64,000 bases of DNA, taken from assembly GCA_032433765.1 (NCBI GenBank), contig JAVIAB010000046.1, positions 66,100,375 through 66,164,374 on the forward strand, given 5' to 3'. The DNA comes from Megaustenia siamemsis (taxonomy: Eukaryota; Mollusca; Gastropoda; Stylommatophora; Ariophantidae). Within the stretch, counting starts at the first letter, position 1. Every line of letters starts with the position of its first letter. A program made the translations under genes and the position numbers. Below are positions 12,031-25,689 of the stretch, in pieces. The notes beneath the pieces were generated by a model. The model worked only from the letters and a program-made list of their open reading frames with translations. It did no database searches and was not told the DNA's origin.

Positions 12031-14519
12031 AAAAGACCCACACAGAGTTTCATCACACGACTCACACTGACTCCCCCTACATGACCCACACTGAGTCTCA
12101 TCACACGAATCACACTGACTCTCATCACACTGCCCACATGAGTCTCATCACACAACCCACACTGAGCCTCATCACACAACCCACACTGAATCTCATCAGA
12201 CAACCCACACTGAGTCTCATTACACAACTCACACTGAGTCTCATCACACAACTCACACTGAGTCTCATCACACGACCCACACTGAGTCTCATCACACAAC
12301 TCACACTGAGTCTCATCACACAACTCACACTTAGTATCGTCACACAATTCACACTGAGTCTCATCACACATCTCACACAAAGTCTCATCACACTGCCCAC
12401 ACTGAGTCTCATCACACAACTCACAGTGAATTTCATCACACAACTCACAGTCTCATCACACGACCCACACTGAGTCTCATCACACGACCCACACTGAGTC
12501 TCATCACACGACCAACACTGAGTCTCATCACACGACCCACACTGAGTCTCATCACACGATCCACACTGAGTCTCATCACACGACCCACACTGAGTCTCAT
12601 CAAACGAACCACACTGAGTCTCATCACACGAATCACACTTTCTCATCACACTGCACACACACTGAGTCTCATCACACAACCCACACTGAGTCTCATCACA
12701 CGACCCACACTTAGTCTCAACACACAACCCACACTGAGTCTCATCACACAACCCACACTGAGTCTCATCACACAACCCACATTGAGTCTCATCACACAAC
12801 TCACACTGAGTCTCATCACACAACTCACACTTAGTCTCATCACACTGCCCACACTGAGTCTCATCACACAACTCACACTGAGTCTTATCACACGACCCAC
12901 ACTGAGTCTCATCACACAACTCACACTGAGTCTCATCACACGACCCACACTGAGTCTCATCACACTGCCCACACTGAGTCTCATTATACTGCCCACACTG
13001 AGTCTCATCACACGACCCACACTGAGTCTCATCACACAACTCACACTGAGTCTCATCACACGACCCACACTGAGTCTCATCACACGACTCACACTGAGTC
13101 TCATCACACGACCCACACTGAGTCTCATCACACTGCCCACACTGAGTCTCATCACACGACCCACACTGAGTCTCATCACACAACTCACACTGAGTCTCAC
13201 CACACGACCCACACAGAGTTTCATCACACGACTCACACTGAGTTTCATCACACAACTCACACTGAGTCTCACCACACGATTCACACTGAGTCTCACCACA
13301 CGACCCACAATGAGTCTCACCACACGATTCACACTGAGTCTCGCCACACGACCCGCACTGAGTCTCATCACACGACTCACACTGAGTCTCACTACATGAC
13401 CCACACTGAGTCTCACCACACGACCCACACTGAGTCTCATCACACAACTCACACTGAGTCTCATCACACGACTCACACTGAGTCTCATCACACAACTCAC
13501 ACTGAGTCTCATCACACGACTCACACTGAGTCTCATCACACTGCCCACACTGAGTCTCATCACACGACCCACACTGAGTCTTATCACACAACTCACACTG
13601 AGTCTCATCACACGACTCACACTGAGTCTCATCACACGACTCACACTGAGTCTCATCACACGACCCACACTGAGTCTCATCACACAACTCACACTGAGTC
13701 TCATCACACGACCACACTGAGTCTCATCACACTGCCCACACTGAGTCTCATCATACTGCCCACACTGAGTCTCATCACACGACCCACACTGAGTCTCATC
13801 ACACAACTCACACTGAGTCTCATCACACGACCCACACTGAGTCTCATCACACGACTCACACTGAGTCTCATCACACGACCCACACTGAGTCTCATCACAC
13901 TGCCCACACTGAGTCTCATCACACGACCCACACTGAGTCTCATCACACAACTCACACTGAGTCTCACCACACGACCCACACAGAGTTTCATCACACGACT
14001 CACACTGAGTTTCATCACACAACTCACACTGAGTCTCACCACACGATTCACACTGAGTCTCGCCACACGACCCGCACTGAGTCTCATCACACGACTCACA
14101 CTGAGTCTCACCACACGACCCACACTGAGTCTCACCACACGATTCACACTGAGTCTCGCCACACGACCCGCACTGAGTCTCATCACACGACTCACACTGA
14201 GTCTCACTACATGACCCACACTGAGTCTCACCACACGACCTACACTGAGTCTCATCACACGATTCACACTGAGTCTCACCACGCGATTCACACTGAGTCT
14301 CGCCACACGACCCGCATTGAGTCTCATCACACGACTCACACTGAGTCTCATCACACGACCCACACTGAGTCTCATCACACGATTCACATTGATTCTCACC
14401 ACACGACCCACACTGAGTCTCATCACACAACCTATACTGAGTCTCACTACATGACCCACACAGAGTCTCACCACACGACCCACACTGAGTCTCATCACAC
14501 GATTCACACTGAGTCCCAC
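12031..14519. repeat. Higher-order repeat copy, 2489-bp form
   Basis: A segment of the 24-bp array defined by a rare landmark, CCACAAAAGACCCACACAG, whose AAAA begins at 12031 and again at 14520. A second landmark, GTATCGTCACACAATTC, at about 9845 and 12334 gives the same spacing of 2489 bp. So the block from about 9.8 kb to 14.5 kb contains tandem 2.49-kb higher-order units, shorter than the 3.64-kb form to its right by about 1.15 kb. Confidence 0.8.
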
Positions 14520-17500
14520 AAAAGACCCACACAGAGTTTCATCACACGACTCACACTGACTCCCCCTACATGACCCACACTGAGTCTCATCACACGAATC
14601 ACACTGACTCTCATCACACTGCCCACATTGAGTCTCATCACACACCCACACTGAGCCTCATCACACAACCCACACTGAATCTCATCAGACAACCCACACT
14701 GAGTCTCATTACACAACTCACACTGAGTCTCATCACACAACTCACACTGAGTCTCATCACACGACCCACACTGAGTCTCATCACACGACCCACACTGAGT
14801 CTCATCACACTGCCCACACTGAGTCTCATCACACGACCCACACTGAGTCTCATCACACAACTCACACTGAGTCTCATCACACGACCCACACTGAGTCTCA
14901 TCACACGACTCACACTGAGTCTCATCACACTGCCCACACTGAGTCTCATCACACGACCCACACTGAGTCTTATCACACAACTCACACTGAGTCTCATCAC
15001 ATAACTCACACTGAGTCTCACCACACAACCCACACTGAGTCTCACTACATGACCCACACTGAGTCTCACCACACGACCCACACTGAGTGTCATCACATAA
15101 CTCACACTGAGTCTCACTACACGATTCACACTGAGTCTCACCACACGACCCACACAGAGTTTCATCACACGACTCACACTGAGTTTCATCACACAACTCA
15201 CACTGAGTCTCATCACACGACCCTCACAGAGTTTCATCACACGACTCACACTTAGTCTCATCACACAACTCACACTGAGTCTCACCACACGACCCACACT
15301 GAGTGTCATCACATAACTCACACTGAGTCTCACTACACGATTCACACTGAGTCTCACCACACGACCCACACAGAGTTTCATCACACGACTCACACTGAGT
15401 TTCATCACACAACTCACACTGAGTCTCATCACACGACCCTCACAGAGTTTCATCACACAACTCACACTGAGTCTCATCACACGACTCACACTGAGTCTCA
15501 TCACACGACCCTCACAGAGTTTCATCACACAACTCACACTGAGTCTCATCACACGACTCACACTGAGTCTCACTACATGACCCACACTGAGTCTCACCAC
15601 ACGACCCACACTGAGTCTCATCACACAATTCACACTGAGTCTCACCACACGATTCACACTGAGTCTCGCCACACGACCCGCATTGAGTCTCATCACGCGA
15701 CTCACACTGAGTCTCACTACATGACCCACACTGAGTCTCACCACACGACCCACACTGAGTCTCATCACACGATTCACATTGAGTCTCACCACACGACCCA
15801 CACTGAGTCTCATCACACGACTCACACTGAGTCTTACTACATGACCCACACTGAGTCTCACCACACGACCCACACTGAGTCTCATCACACGATTCACACT
15901 GAGTCTCACAAAAGACCCACACAGAGTTTCATCACACGACTCACACTGAGTCCCCCTACATGACCCACACTGAGTCTCATCACACGACCCACACTGAGTC
16001 TCATCAAACGACCCACACTGACTCTCATCACACTGCCCACATTGAGTCTCATCACACAACCCACACTGAGCCTCATCACACACCCACACTGAATCTCATC
16101 AGACAACCCACACTGAGTCTCATCACACAACTCACACTGAGTCTCATCACACGACCCACACTGAGTCTCATCACACGACCCACACTGAGTCTCATCACAC
16201 GACCCACACTTAGTCTCATCACACAACTCACACTTAGTCTCATCACACAACTCACACTGAGTCTCATCACACGACCCACACTGAGTCTCATCACACGACC
16301 CACACTTATTCTCATCACACAACTCACACTGAGTCTCACCACATGAGCCACACTGAGTCTCACCACATGACCCACACTTAGTCTCATCACACGACCCACA
16401 CTGAGTCTCACCACACGACCCACACTGAGTCTCATTACATGACCCACACTGAGTCTCATTACACGACACACAGTCTCATAACACTGCCCACATTGAGTCC
16501 CACCACACGACCCGCACTGAGTCTCACCACACGACCCACACTGAGTCTCACCACACGACCCACACTGAGTCTCACCACACGACCCGCACTGAGTCTCATC
16601 ACACGACTCACACTGAATCTCACCACACGACCCACACTGAGTCTCACCAAACGACCCACACTGAGTCTCATCACACAACTCACACTGAGTCTCATCACAC
16701 GACCCACACTGAGTCTCATCACACGACTCACACTGAGTCTCATCACACGACCCACACTGAGTCTCATCACACTGCCCACACTGAGTCTCATCACACGACC
16801 CACACTGAGTCTCATCACACAACTCACACTGAGTCTCACCACACGACCCACACAGAGTTTCATCACACGACTCACACTGAGTTTCATCACACAACTCACA
16901 CTGAGTCTCACCACACGATTCACACTGAGTCTCACCACACGACCCACAATGAGTCTCACCACACGATTCACACTGAGTCTCGCCACACGACCCGCACTGA
17001 GTCTCATCACACGACTCACACTGAGTCTCACTACATGACCCACACTGAGTCTCACCACACGACCCACACTGAGTCTCATCACACAACTCACACTGAGTCT
17101 CATCACACGACTCACACTGAGTCTCATCACACAACTCACACTGAGTCTCATCACACGACTCACACTGAGTCTCATCACACTGCCCACACTGAGTCTCATC
17201 ACACGACCCACACTGAGTCTTATCACACAACTCACACTGAGTCTCATCACACGACTCACACTGAGTCTCATCACACGACTCACACTGAGTCTCATCACAC
17301 GACCCACACTGAGTCTCATCACACAACTCACACTGAGTCTCATCACACGACCCACACTGAGTCTCATCACACTGCCCACACTGAGTCTCATCATACTGCC
17401 CACACTGAGTCTCATCACACACGACCCACACTGAGTCTCATCACACAACTCACACTGAGTCTCATCACACGACCCACACTGAGTCTCATCACACGACTCA

Positions 17501-18161
17501 CACTGAGTCTCATCACACGACCCACACTGAGTCTCATCACACTGCCCACACTGAGTCTCATCACACGACCCACACTGAGTCTCATCACACAACTCACACT
17601 GAGTCTCACCACACGACCCACACAGAGTTTCATCACACGACTCACACTGAGTTTCATCACACAACTCACACTGAGTCTCACCACACGATTCACACTGAGT
17701 CTCGCCACACGACCCGCACTGAGTCTCATCACACGACTCACACTGAGTCTCACCACACGACCCACACTGAGTCTCACCACACGATTCACACTGAGTCTCG
17801 CCACACGACCCGCACTGAGTCTCATCACACGACTCACACTGAGTCTCACTACATGACCCACACTGAGTCTCACCACACGACCTACACTGAGTCTCATCAC
17901 ACGATTCACACTGAGTCTCACCACGCGATTCACACTGAGTCTCGCCACACGACCCGCATTGAGTCTCATCACACGACTCACACTGAGTCTCATCACACGA
18001 CCCACACTGAGTCTCATCACACGATTCACATTGATTCTCACCACACGACCCACACTGAGTCTCATCACACAACCTATACTGAGTCTCACTACATGACCCA
18101 CACAGAGTCTCACCACACGACCCACACTGAGTCTCATCACACGATTCACACTGAGTCCCAC
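14520..18161. repeat. Higher-order repeat copy 1, 3642 bp
   Basis: First full copy of a 3.64-kb higher-order unit made of about 152 monomers of 24 bp. It runs from the CCCACAAAAGACCC landmark at 14520 to the next at 18162. An internal related landmark (TCTCACAAAAGACCC) is at 15910. Ordered monomer variants (GTCGCCACACGACCCGC, CTCCCCCTACATGACCC, GAGTGTCATCACATAAC) recur in the same order in the next copy. Confidence 0.85.
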
Positions 18162-21100
18162 AAAAGACCCACACAGAGTTTCATCACACGACTCACACTG
18201 ACTCCCCCTACATGACCCACACTGAGTCTCATCACACGAATCACACTGACTCTCATCACACTGCCCACATTGAGTCTCATCACACAACCCACACTGAGCC
18301 TCATCACACAACCCACACTGAATCTCATCAGACAACCCACACTGAGTCTCATTACACAACTCACACTGAGTCTCATCACACAACTCACACTGAGTCTCAT
18401 CACACGACCCACACTGAGTCTCATCACACGACCCACACTGAGTCTCATCACACTGCCCACACTGAGTCTCATCACACGACCCACACTGAGTCTCATCACA
18501 CAACTCACACTGAGTCTCATCACACGACCCACACTGAGTCTCATCACACGACTCACACTGAGTCTCATCACACTGCCCACACTGAGTCTCATCACACGAC
18601 CCACACTGAGTCTTATCACACAACTCACACTGAGTCTCATCACATAACTCACACTGAGTCTCACCACACAACCCACACTGAGTCTCACTACATGACCCAC
18701 ACTGAGTCTCACCACACGACCCACACTGAGTGTCATCACATAACTCACACTGAGTCTCACTACACGATTCACACTGAGTCTCACCACACGACCCACACAG
18801 AGTTTCATCACACGACTCACACTGAGTTTCATCACACAACTCACACTGAGTCTCATCACACGACCCTCACAGAGTTTCATCACACGACTCACACTTAGTC
18901 TCATCACACAACTCACACTGAGTCTCACCACACGACCCACACTGAGTGTCATCACATAACTCACACTGAGTCTCACTACACACGATTCACACTGAGTCTC
19001 ACCACACGACCCACACAGAGTTTCATCACACGACTCACACTGAGTTTCATCACACAACTCACACTGAGTCTCATCACACGACCCTCACAGAGTTTCATCA
19101 CACAACTCACACTGAGTCTCATCACACGACTCACACTGAGTCTCATCACACGACCCTCACAGAGTTTCATCACACAACTCACACTGAGTCTCATCACACG
19201 ACTCACACTGAGTCTCACTACATGACCCACACTGAGTCTCACCACACGACCCACACTGAGTCTCATCACACAATTCACACTGAGTCTCACCACACGATTC
19301 ACACTGAGTCTCGCCACACGACCCGCATTGAGTCTCATCACGCGACTCACACTGAGTCTCACTACATGACCCACACTGAGTCTCACCACACGACCCACAC
19401 TGAGTCTCATCACACGATTCACATTGAGTCTCACCACACGACCCACACTGAGTCTCATCACACGACTCACACTGAGTCTTACTACATGACCCACACTGAG
19501 TCTCACCACACGACCCACACTGAGTCTCATCACACGATTCACACTGAGTCTCACAAAAGACCCACACAGAGTTTCATCACACGACTCACACTGAGTCCCC
19601 TACATGACCCACACTGAGTCTCATCACACGACCCACACTGAGTCTCATCAAACGACCCACACTGACTCTCATCACACTGCCCACATTGAGTCTCATCACA
19701 CAACCCACACTGAGCCTCATCACACACCCACACTGAATCTCATCAGACAACCCACACTGAGTCTCATCACACAACTCACACTGAGTCTCATCACACGACC
19801 CACACTGAGTCTCATCACACGACCCACACTGAGTCTCATCACACGACCCACACTTAGTCTCATCACACAACTCACACTTAGTCTCATCACACAACTCACA
19901 CTGAGTCTCATCACACGACCCACACTGAGTCTCATCACACGACCCACACTTATTCTCATCACACAACTCACACTGAGTCTCACCACATGAGCCACACTGA
20001 GTCTCACCACATGACCCACACTTAGTCTCATCACACGACCCACACTGAGTCTCACCACACGACCCACACTGAGTCTCATTACATGACCCACACTGAGTCT
20101 CATTACACGACACACAGTCTCATAACACTGCCCACATTGAGTCCCACCACACGACCCGCACTGAGTCTCCCACACGACCCACACTGAGTCTCACCACACG
20201 ACCCACACTGAGTCTCACCACACGACCCGCACTGAGTCTCATCACACGACTCACACTGAATCTCACCACACGACCCACACTGAGTCTCACCAAACGACCC
20301 ACACTGAGTCTCATCACACAACTCACACTGAGTCTCATCACACGACCCACACTGAGTCTCATCACACGACTCACACTGAGTCTCATCACACGACCCACAC
20401 TGAGTCTCATCACACTGCCCACACTGAGTCTCATCACACGACCCACACTGAGTCTCATCACACAACTCACACTGAGTCTCACACACGACCCACACAGAGT
20501 TTCATCACACGACTCACACTGAGTTTCATCACACAACTCACACTGAGTCTCACCACACGATTCACACTGAGTCTCACCACACGACCCACAATGAGTCTCA
20601 CCACACGATTCACACTGAGTCTCGCCACACGACCCGCACTGAGTCTCATCACACGACTCACACTGAGTCTCACTACATGACCCACACTGAGTCTCACCAC
20701 ACGACCCACACTGAGTCTCATCACACAACTCACACTGAGTCTCATCACACGACTCACACTGAGTCTCATCACACAACTCACACTGAGTCTCATCACACGA
20801 CTCACACTGAGTCTCATCACACTGCCCACACTGAGTCTCATCACACGACCCACACTGAGTCTTATCACACAACTCACACTGAGTCTCATCACACGACTCA
20901 CACTGAGTCTCATCACACGACTCACACTGAGTCTCATCACACGACCCACACTGAGTCTCATCACACAACTCACACTGAGTCTCATCACACGACCCACACT
21001 GAGTCTCATCACACTGCCCACACTGAGTCTCATCATACTGCCCACACTGAGTCTCATCACACGACCCCACACTGAGTCTCATCACACAACTCACACTGAG

Positions 21101-21802
21101 TCTCATCACACGACCCACACTGAGTCTCATCACACGACTCACACTGAGTCTCATCACACGACCCACACTGAGTCTCATCACACTGCCCACACTGAGTCTC
21201 ATCACACGACCCACACTGAGTCTCATCACACAACTCACACTGAGTCTCACCACACGACCCACACAGAGTTTCATCACACGACTCACACTGAGTTTCATCA
21301 CACAACTCACACTGAGTCTCACCACACGATTCACACTGAGTCTCGCCACACGACCCGCACTGAGTCTCATCACACGACTCACACTGAGTCTCACCACACG
21401 ACCCACACTGAGTCTCACCACACGATTCACACTGAGTCTCGCCACACGACCCGCACTGAGTCTCATCACACGACTCACACTGAGTCTCACTACATGACCC
21501 ACACTGAGTCTCACCACACGACCTACACTGAGTCTCATCACACGATTCACACTGAGTCTCACCACGCGATTCACACTGAGTCTCGCCACACGACCCGCAT
21601 TGAGTCTCATCACACGACTCACACTGAGTCTCATCACACGACCCACACTGAGTCTCATCACACGATTCACATTGATTCTCACCACACGACCCACACTGAG
21701 TCTCATCACACAACCTATACTGAGTCTCACTACATGACCCACACAGAGTCTCACCACACGACCCACACTGAGTCTCATCACACGATTCACACTGAGTCCC
21801 AC
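18162..21802. repeat. Higher-order repeat copy 2, 3641 bp
   Basis: Second copy, nearly identical to copy 1 by landmark order; the internal landmark is at 19555. Differences I can see are mainly indels of one to a few bases at single monomers (for example ACTGAGTCTCCCACACG near 20169, TCTCACACACGACC near 20480, ACGACCCCACAC near 21063). Such high similarity implies a recent block duplication or ongoing homogenisation. Confidence 0.85.
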
Positions 21803-24383
21803 AAAAGACCCACACAGAGTTTCATCACACGACTCACACTGACTCCCCCTACATGACCCACACTGAGTCTCATCACACGAATCACACTGACTCTCATCAC
21901 ACTGCCCACATTGAGTCTCATCACACAACCCACACTGAGCCTCATCACACAACCCACACTGAATCTCATCAGACAACCCACACTGAGTCTCATTACACAA
22001 CTCACACTGAGTCTCATCACACAACTCACACTGAGTCTCATCACACGACCCACACTGAGTCTCATCACACGACCCACACTGAGTCTCATCACACTGCCCA
22101 CCTGAGTCTCATCACACGACCCACACTGAGTCTCATCACACAACTCACACTGAGTCTCATCACACGACCCACACTGAGTCTCATCACACGACTCACACTG
22201 AGTCTCATCACACTGCCCACACTGAGTCTCATCACACGACCCACACTGAGTCTTATCACACAACTCACACTGAGTCTCATCACATAACTCACACTGAGTC
22301 TCACCACACAACCCACACTGAGTCTCACTACATGACCCACACTGAGTCTCACCACCACGACCCACACTGAGTGTCATCACATAACTCACACTGAGTCTCA
22401 CTACACGATTCACACTGAGTCTCACACACGACCCCACAGAGTTTCATCACACGACTCACACTGAGTTTCATCACACAACTCACACTGAGTCTCATCACAC
22501 GACCCTCACAGAGTTTCATCACACGACTCACACTTAGTCTCATCACACAACTCACACTGAGTCTCACCACACGACCCACACTGAGTGTCATCACATAACT
22601 CACACTGAGTCTCACTACACACGATTCACACTGAGTCTCACCACAACGACCCACACAGAGTTTCATCACACGACTCACACTGAGTTTCATCACACAACTC
22701 ACACTGAGTCTCATCACACGACCCTCACAGAGTTTCATCACACAACTCACACTGAGTCTCATCACACGACTCACACTGAGTCTCATCACACGACCCTCAC
22801 AGAGTTTCATCACACAACTCACACTGAGTCTCATCACACGACTCACACTGAGTCTCACTACATGACCCACACTGAGTCTCACCACACGACCCACACTGAG
22901 TCTCATCACACAATTCACACTGAGTCTCACCACACGATTCACACTGAGTCTCGCCACACGACCCGCATTGAGTCTCATCACGCGACTCACACTGAGTCTC
23001 ACTACATGACCCACACTGAGTCTCACCACACGACCCACACTGAGTCTCATCACACGATTCACATTGAGTCTCACCACACGACCCACACTGAGTCTCATCA
23101 CACGACTCACACTGAGTCTTACTACATGACCCACACTGAGTCTCACCACACGACCCACACTGAGTCTCATCACACGATTCACACTGAGTCTCACAAAAGA
23201 CCCACACAGAGTTTCATCACACGACTCACACTGAGTCCCCCTACATGACCCACACTGAGTCTCATCACACGACCCACACTGAGTCTCATCAAACGACCCA
23301 CACTGACTCTCATCACACTGCCCACATTGAGTCTCATCACACAACCCACACTGAGCCTCATCACACAACCCACACTGAATCTCATCAGACAACCCACACT
23401 GAGTCTCATCACACAACTCACACTGAGTCTCATCACACGACCCACACTGAGTCTCATCACACGACCCACACTGAGTCTCATCACACGACCCCACACTTAG
23501 TCTCATCACACAACTCACACTTAGTCTCATCACACAACTCACACTGAGTCTCATCACACGACCCACACTGAGTCTCATCACACGACCCACACTTATTCAT
23601 CATCACACAACTCACACTGAGTCTCACCACATGAGCCACACTGAGTCTCACCACATGACCCACACTTAGTCTCATCACACGACCCACACTGAGTCTCACC
23701 ACACGACCCACACTGAGTCTCATTACATGACCCACACTGAGTCTCATTACACGACACACAGTCTCATAACACTGCCCACATTGAGTCCCCCACACGACCC
23801 GCACTGAGTCTCACCACACGACCCACACTGAGTCTCACCACACGACCCCACACTGAGTCTCACCACACGACCCGCACTGAGTCTCATCACACGACTCACA
23901 CTGAATCTCACCACACGACCCACACTGAGTCTCACCAAACGACCCACACTGAGTTTCACCAAACGACCCACACTGAGTTTCACCAAACGACCCACACTGA
24001 GTTTCACCAAACGACCCGCACTGAGTCTCACCACATGATTCACACCGAGTCTCACCACATGACTCACACTGAGTCTCACCACACGACCCACACTGAGTCT
24101 CACCACACGACCCACACTGAGTCTCACCAAACGACCCACACTGAGTTTCACCACATGACTCACACCGAGTCTCACCACATGACTCACATCGAGTCTCACC
24201 ACATGACTCACATCGAGTCTCACCACACGACCCACACTGAGTCTCACCACACGACCCACACAGAGTCTCACCACAATGACTCACACCGAGTCTCACCACA
24301 CGACTCACCGAGTCTCACCACATGACTCACATCGAGTCTCACCACATGACCCACACTGAGTCTCATCACCGACCCACACTGAA
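21803..24383. repeat. Higher-order repeat copy 3, truncated, then diverged edge
   Basis: Third copy starting at the landmark at 21803, with the internal landmark at about 23195. It follows the order of the first two copies to about 23.9 kb, then passes into diverged monomers (CACCAAACGACCCACACTGA, CATGACTCACATCGAG) that end the array at about 24383. Small indels occur near 22102 (GCCCACCTGAG), 22353 (CACCACCACG) and 23593. Confidence 0.8.
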
Positions 24384-25668
24384 TTGTTGTGAAAGTTGTG
24401 AGAGATGTTGTGAAAGTTGCGAGAGCTGTAGTAAAGTTGTGAGAATTGTTGTGAAAGTTTTGAGAGCTGTAGTGAAAGTTTGAGAATTGTTGTGAAGTTG
24501 TGAGAGCTGTAGTGAAAGTTGTGAGAATTGTAGTGAAAGTTGTAAGAGCTGTAGTGAAAGTTGTGAGAATTGTAGTGAAAGTTGTGAGAGCTGTAGTGAA
24601 AGTTGTGAGAATTGTAGTGAAAGTTGTAAGAGCTGTAGTGAAAGTTGTGAGAATTGTTGTAAAAGTTGTGAGAGCTGTAGTGAAAGTTGTGAGAGCTGTA
24701 GTGAAAGTTGCGAGAGCTGTGTGAAAGTTGTGAGAGCTGTAGTGAAAGTTGTGTGTGCTGTAGTGAAAGTTGTGAGAGCTGTTGTGAAAGTTGTGAGAGC
24801 TATTGTGAAAGTTGTGAGAATTGTTGTGAAAGTTGTGAGAGACCTGTAGTGAAAGTTGTGAGAATTGTTGTGAAAGTTGTGAGTGCTGTAGTGAAAGTTG
24901 TGAGTGCTGTAGTGAAAGTTGTGAGAGCTGTTGTGAAAGTTGTAAGGATTGTTGTGAAAGTTGTGAGAGACCTGTAGTGAAAGTTGTGAGAATTGTTGTG
25001 AAAGTTGTGAGAGCTGTGTGAAAGTTGTGAGAGCTGTTGTGAGAGCTGTTGTGAAAGTTGTGAGAGCTGTTGTGAAATTTGTAAGAATTGTTGTGAAAGT
25101 TGTGAGAGACCTGTAGTGAAAGTTGTGAGAATTGTTGTGAAAGTTGTGAGAGATGTAGTGAAAGTTGTGAGAGCTGTTGTGAGAGCTGTTGTGAAAGTTG
25201 TGAGAGCTGTTGTGAAAGTTGTGAGAGCTGTTGTGAAAGTTGTTAGAATTGTTGTGAAAGTTGTGAGAGACCTGTAGTGAAAGTGTGAGAGCTGTTGTGA
25301 AAGTTTGTTGAGAGCTGTGGTGAAAGTTGTGAGAGCTGTTGTGAAAGTTGTGAGAGCTGTTGTGAAAGTTGTGAGAGCTGTTGTGAAAGTTGTGAGAGCT
25401 GTTGTGAAAGTTGTGAGAGCTGTTTGTGAAAGTTGTGAGACTGTAGTGAAAGTTGTGAGAGCTGTTGTGAAATTTGTAAGAATTGTTGTGAAAGTTGTGA
25501 GAGCTGTGTGAAAGTTGTGAGAGCTGTTGTGAAAGTTGTGAGAGCTGTTGTGAAAGTTGTGAGAGCTGTTGTGAAAGTTGTAAGAATTGTTGTGAAGTTG
25601 TGAGAGCTGTTGTAAAAGTTGTGAGATCTGTTGTGGAGTTGTGAGAGCTGTTGTGATCTGTTGCAGCA
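24384..25668. repeat. 21-bp minisatellite array, about 61 copies
   Basis: About 61 copies of a 21-bp unit, core GTTGTGAAAGTTGTGAGAGC plus T. Variants are GTAGTG for GTTGTG, AGAATTG for AGAGCTG, and an insertion form GAGAGACCTGTAGTG that recurs at 24840, 24970, 25105 and 25267, with spacings near 130-160 bp (a local higher-order pattern). Several one-base indels break the otherwise open 7-residue-period frames. On the minus strand each unit reads CTTTCACAACAG, similar to a 3' splice site. It begins about 20 bp inside the inferred intron of the neighbouring exon. Confidence 0.95.
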
Positions 25669-25689
25669 CTGAGACATGTTAAGATTTAC

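Larger units (their letters stand above)
7788..24383. repeat. 16.6-kb array of a 24-bp unit, about 690 copies
   Basis: About 690 copies of a 24-bp unit whose core is CACACTGAGTCTCATCACAC followed by a four-base variable step (AACT, GACC, GACT, TGCC, GATT). Variation concentrates at CAA/CGA/CTG, CTC/CCC/TTC and CAT/CAC, mostly transitions; CGA-to-CAA is what CpG decay would give. The left edge (about 7797-8080) is nearly invariant; the right edge (about 23930-24383) is the most diverged, with CATGACTCACATCGAG forms. The period is divisible by 3, so all three plus frames and several minus frames stay open for hundreds of codons (largest 1198 codons, minus, 11795-8199, an 8-residue Cys-Asp-Glu-Thr-Gln-Cys repeat). 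Most variants are non-synonymous in that frame, which argues against coding. If the minus-strand gene model holds, the array is intronic and its sense strand is G/T-rich. Confidence 0.97.

Noticed and set aside
7788..24383. CRISPR array
   Set aside because: A regular 24-bp period, but there are no unique spacers; units follow each other directly. The same applies to every other array here, and no cas-like genes exist.
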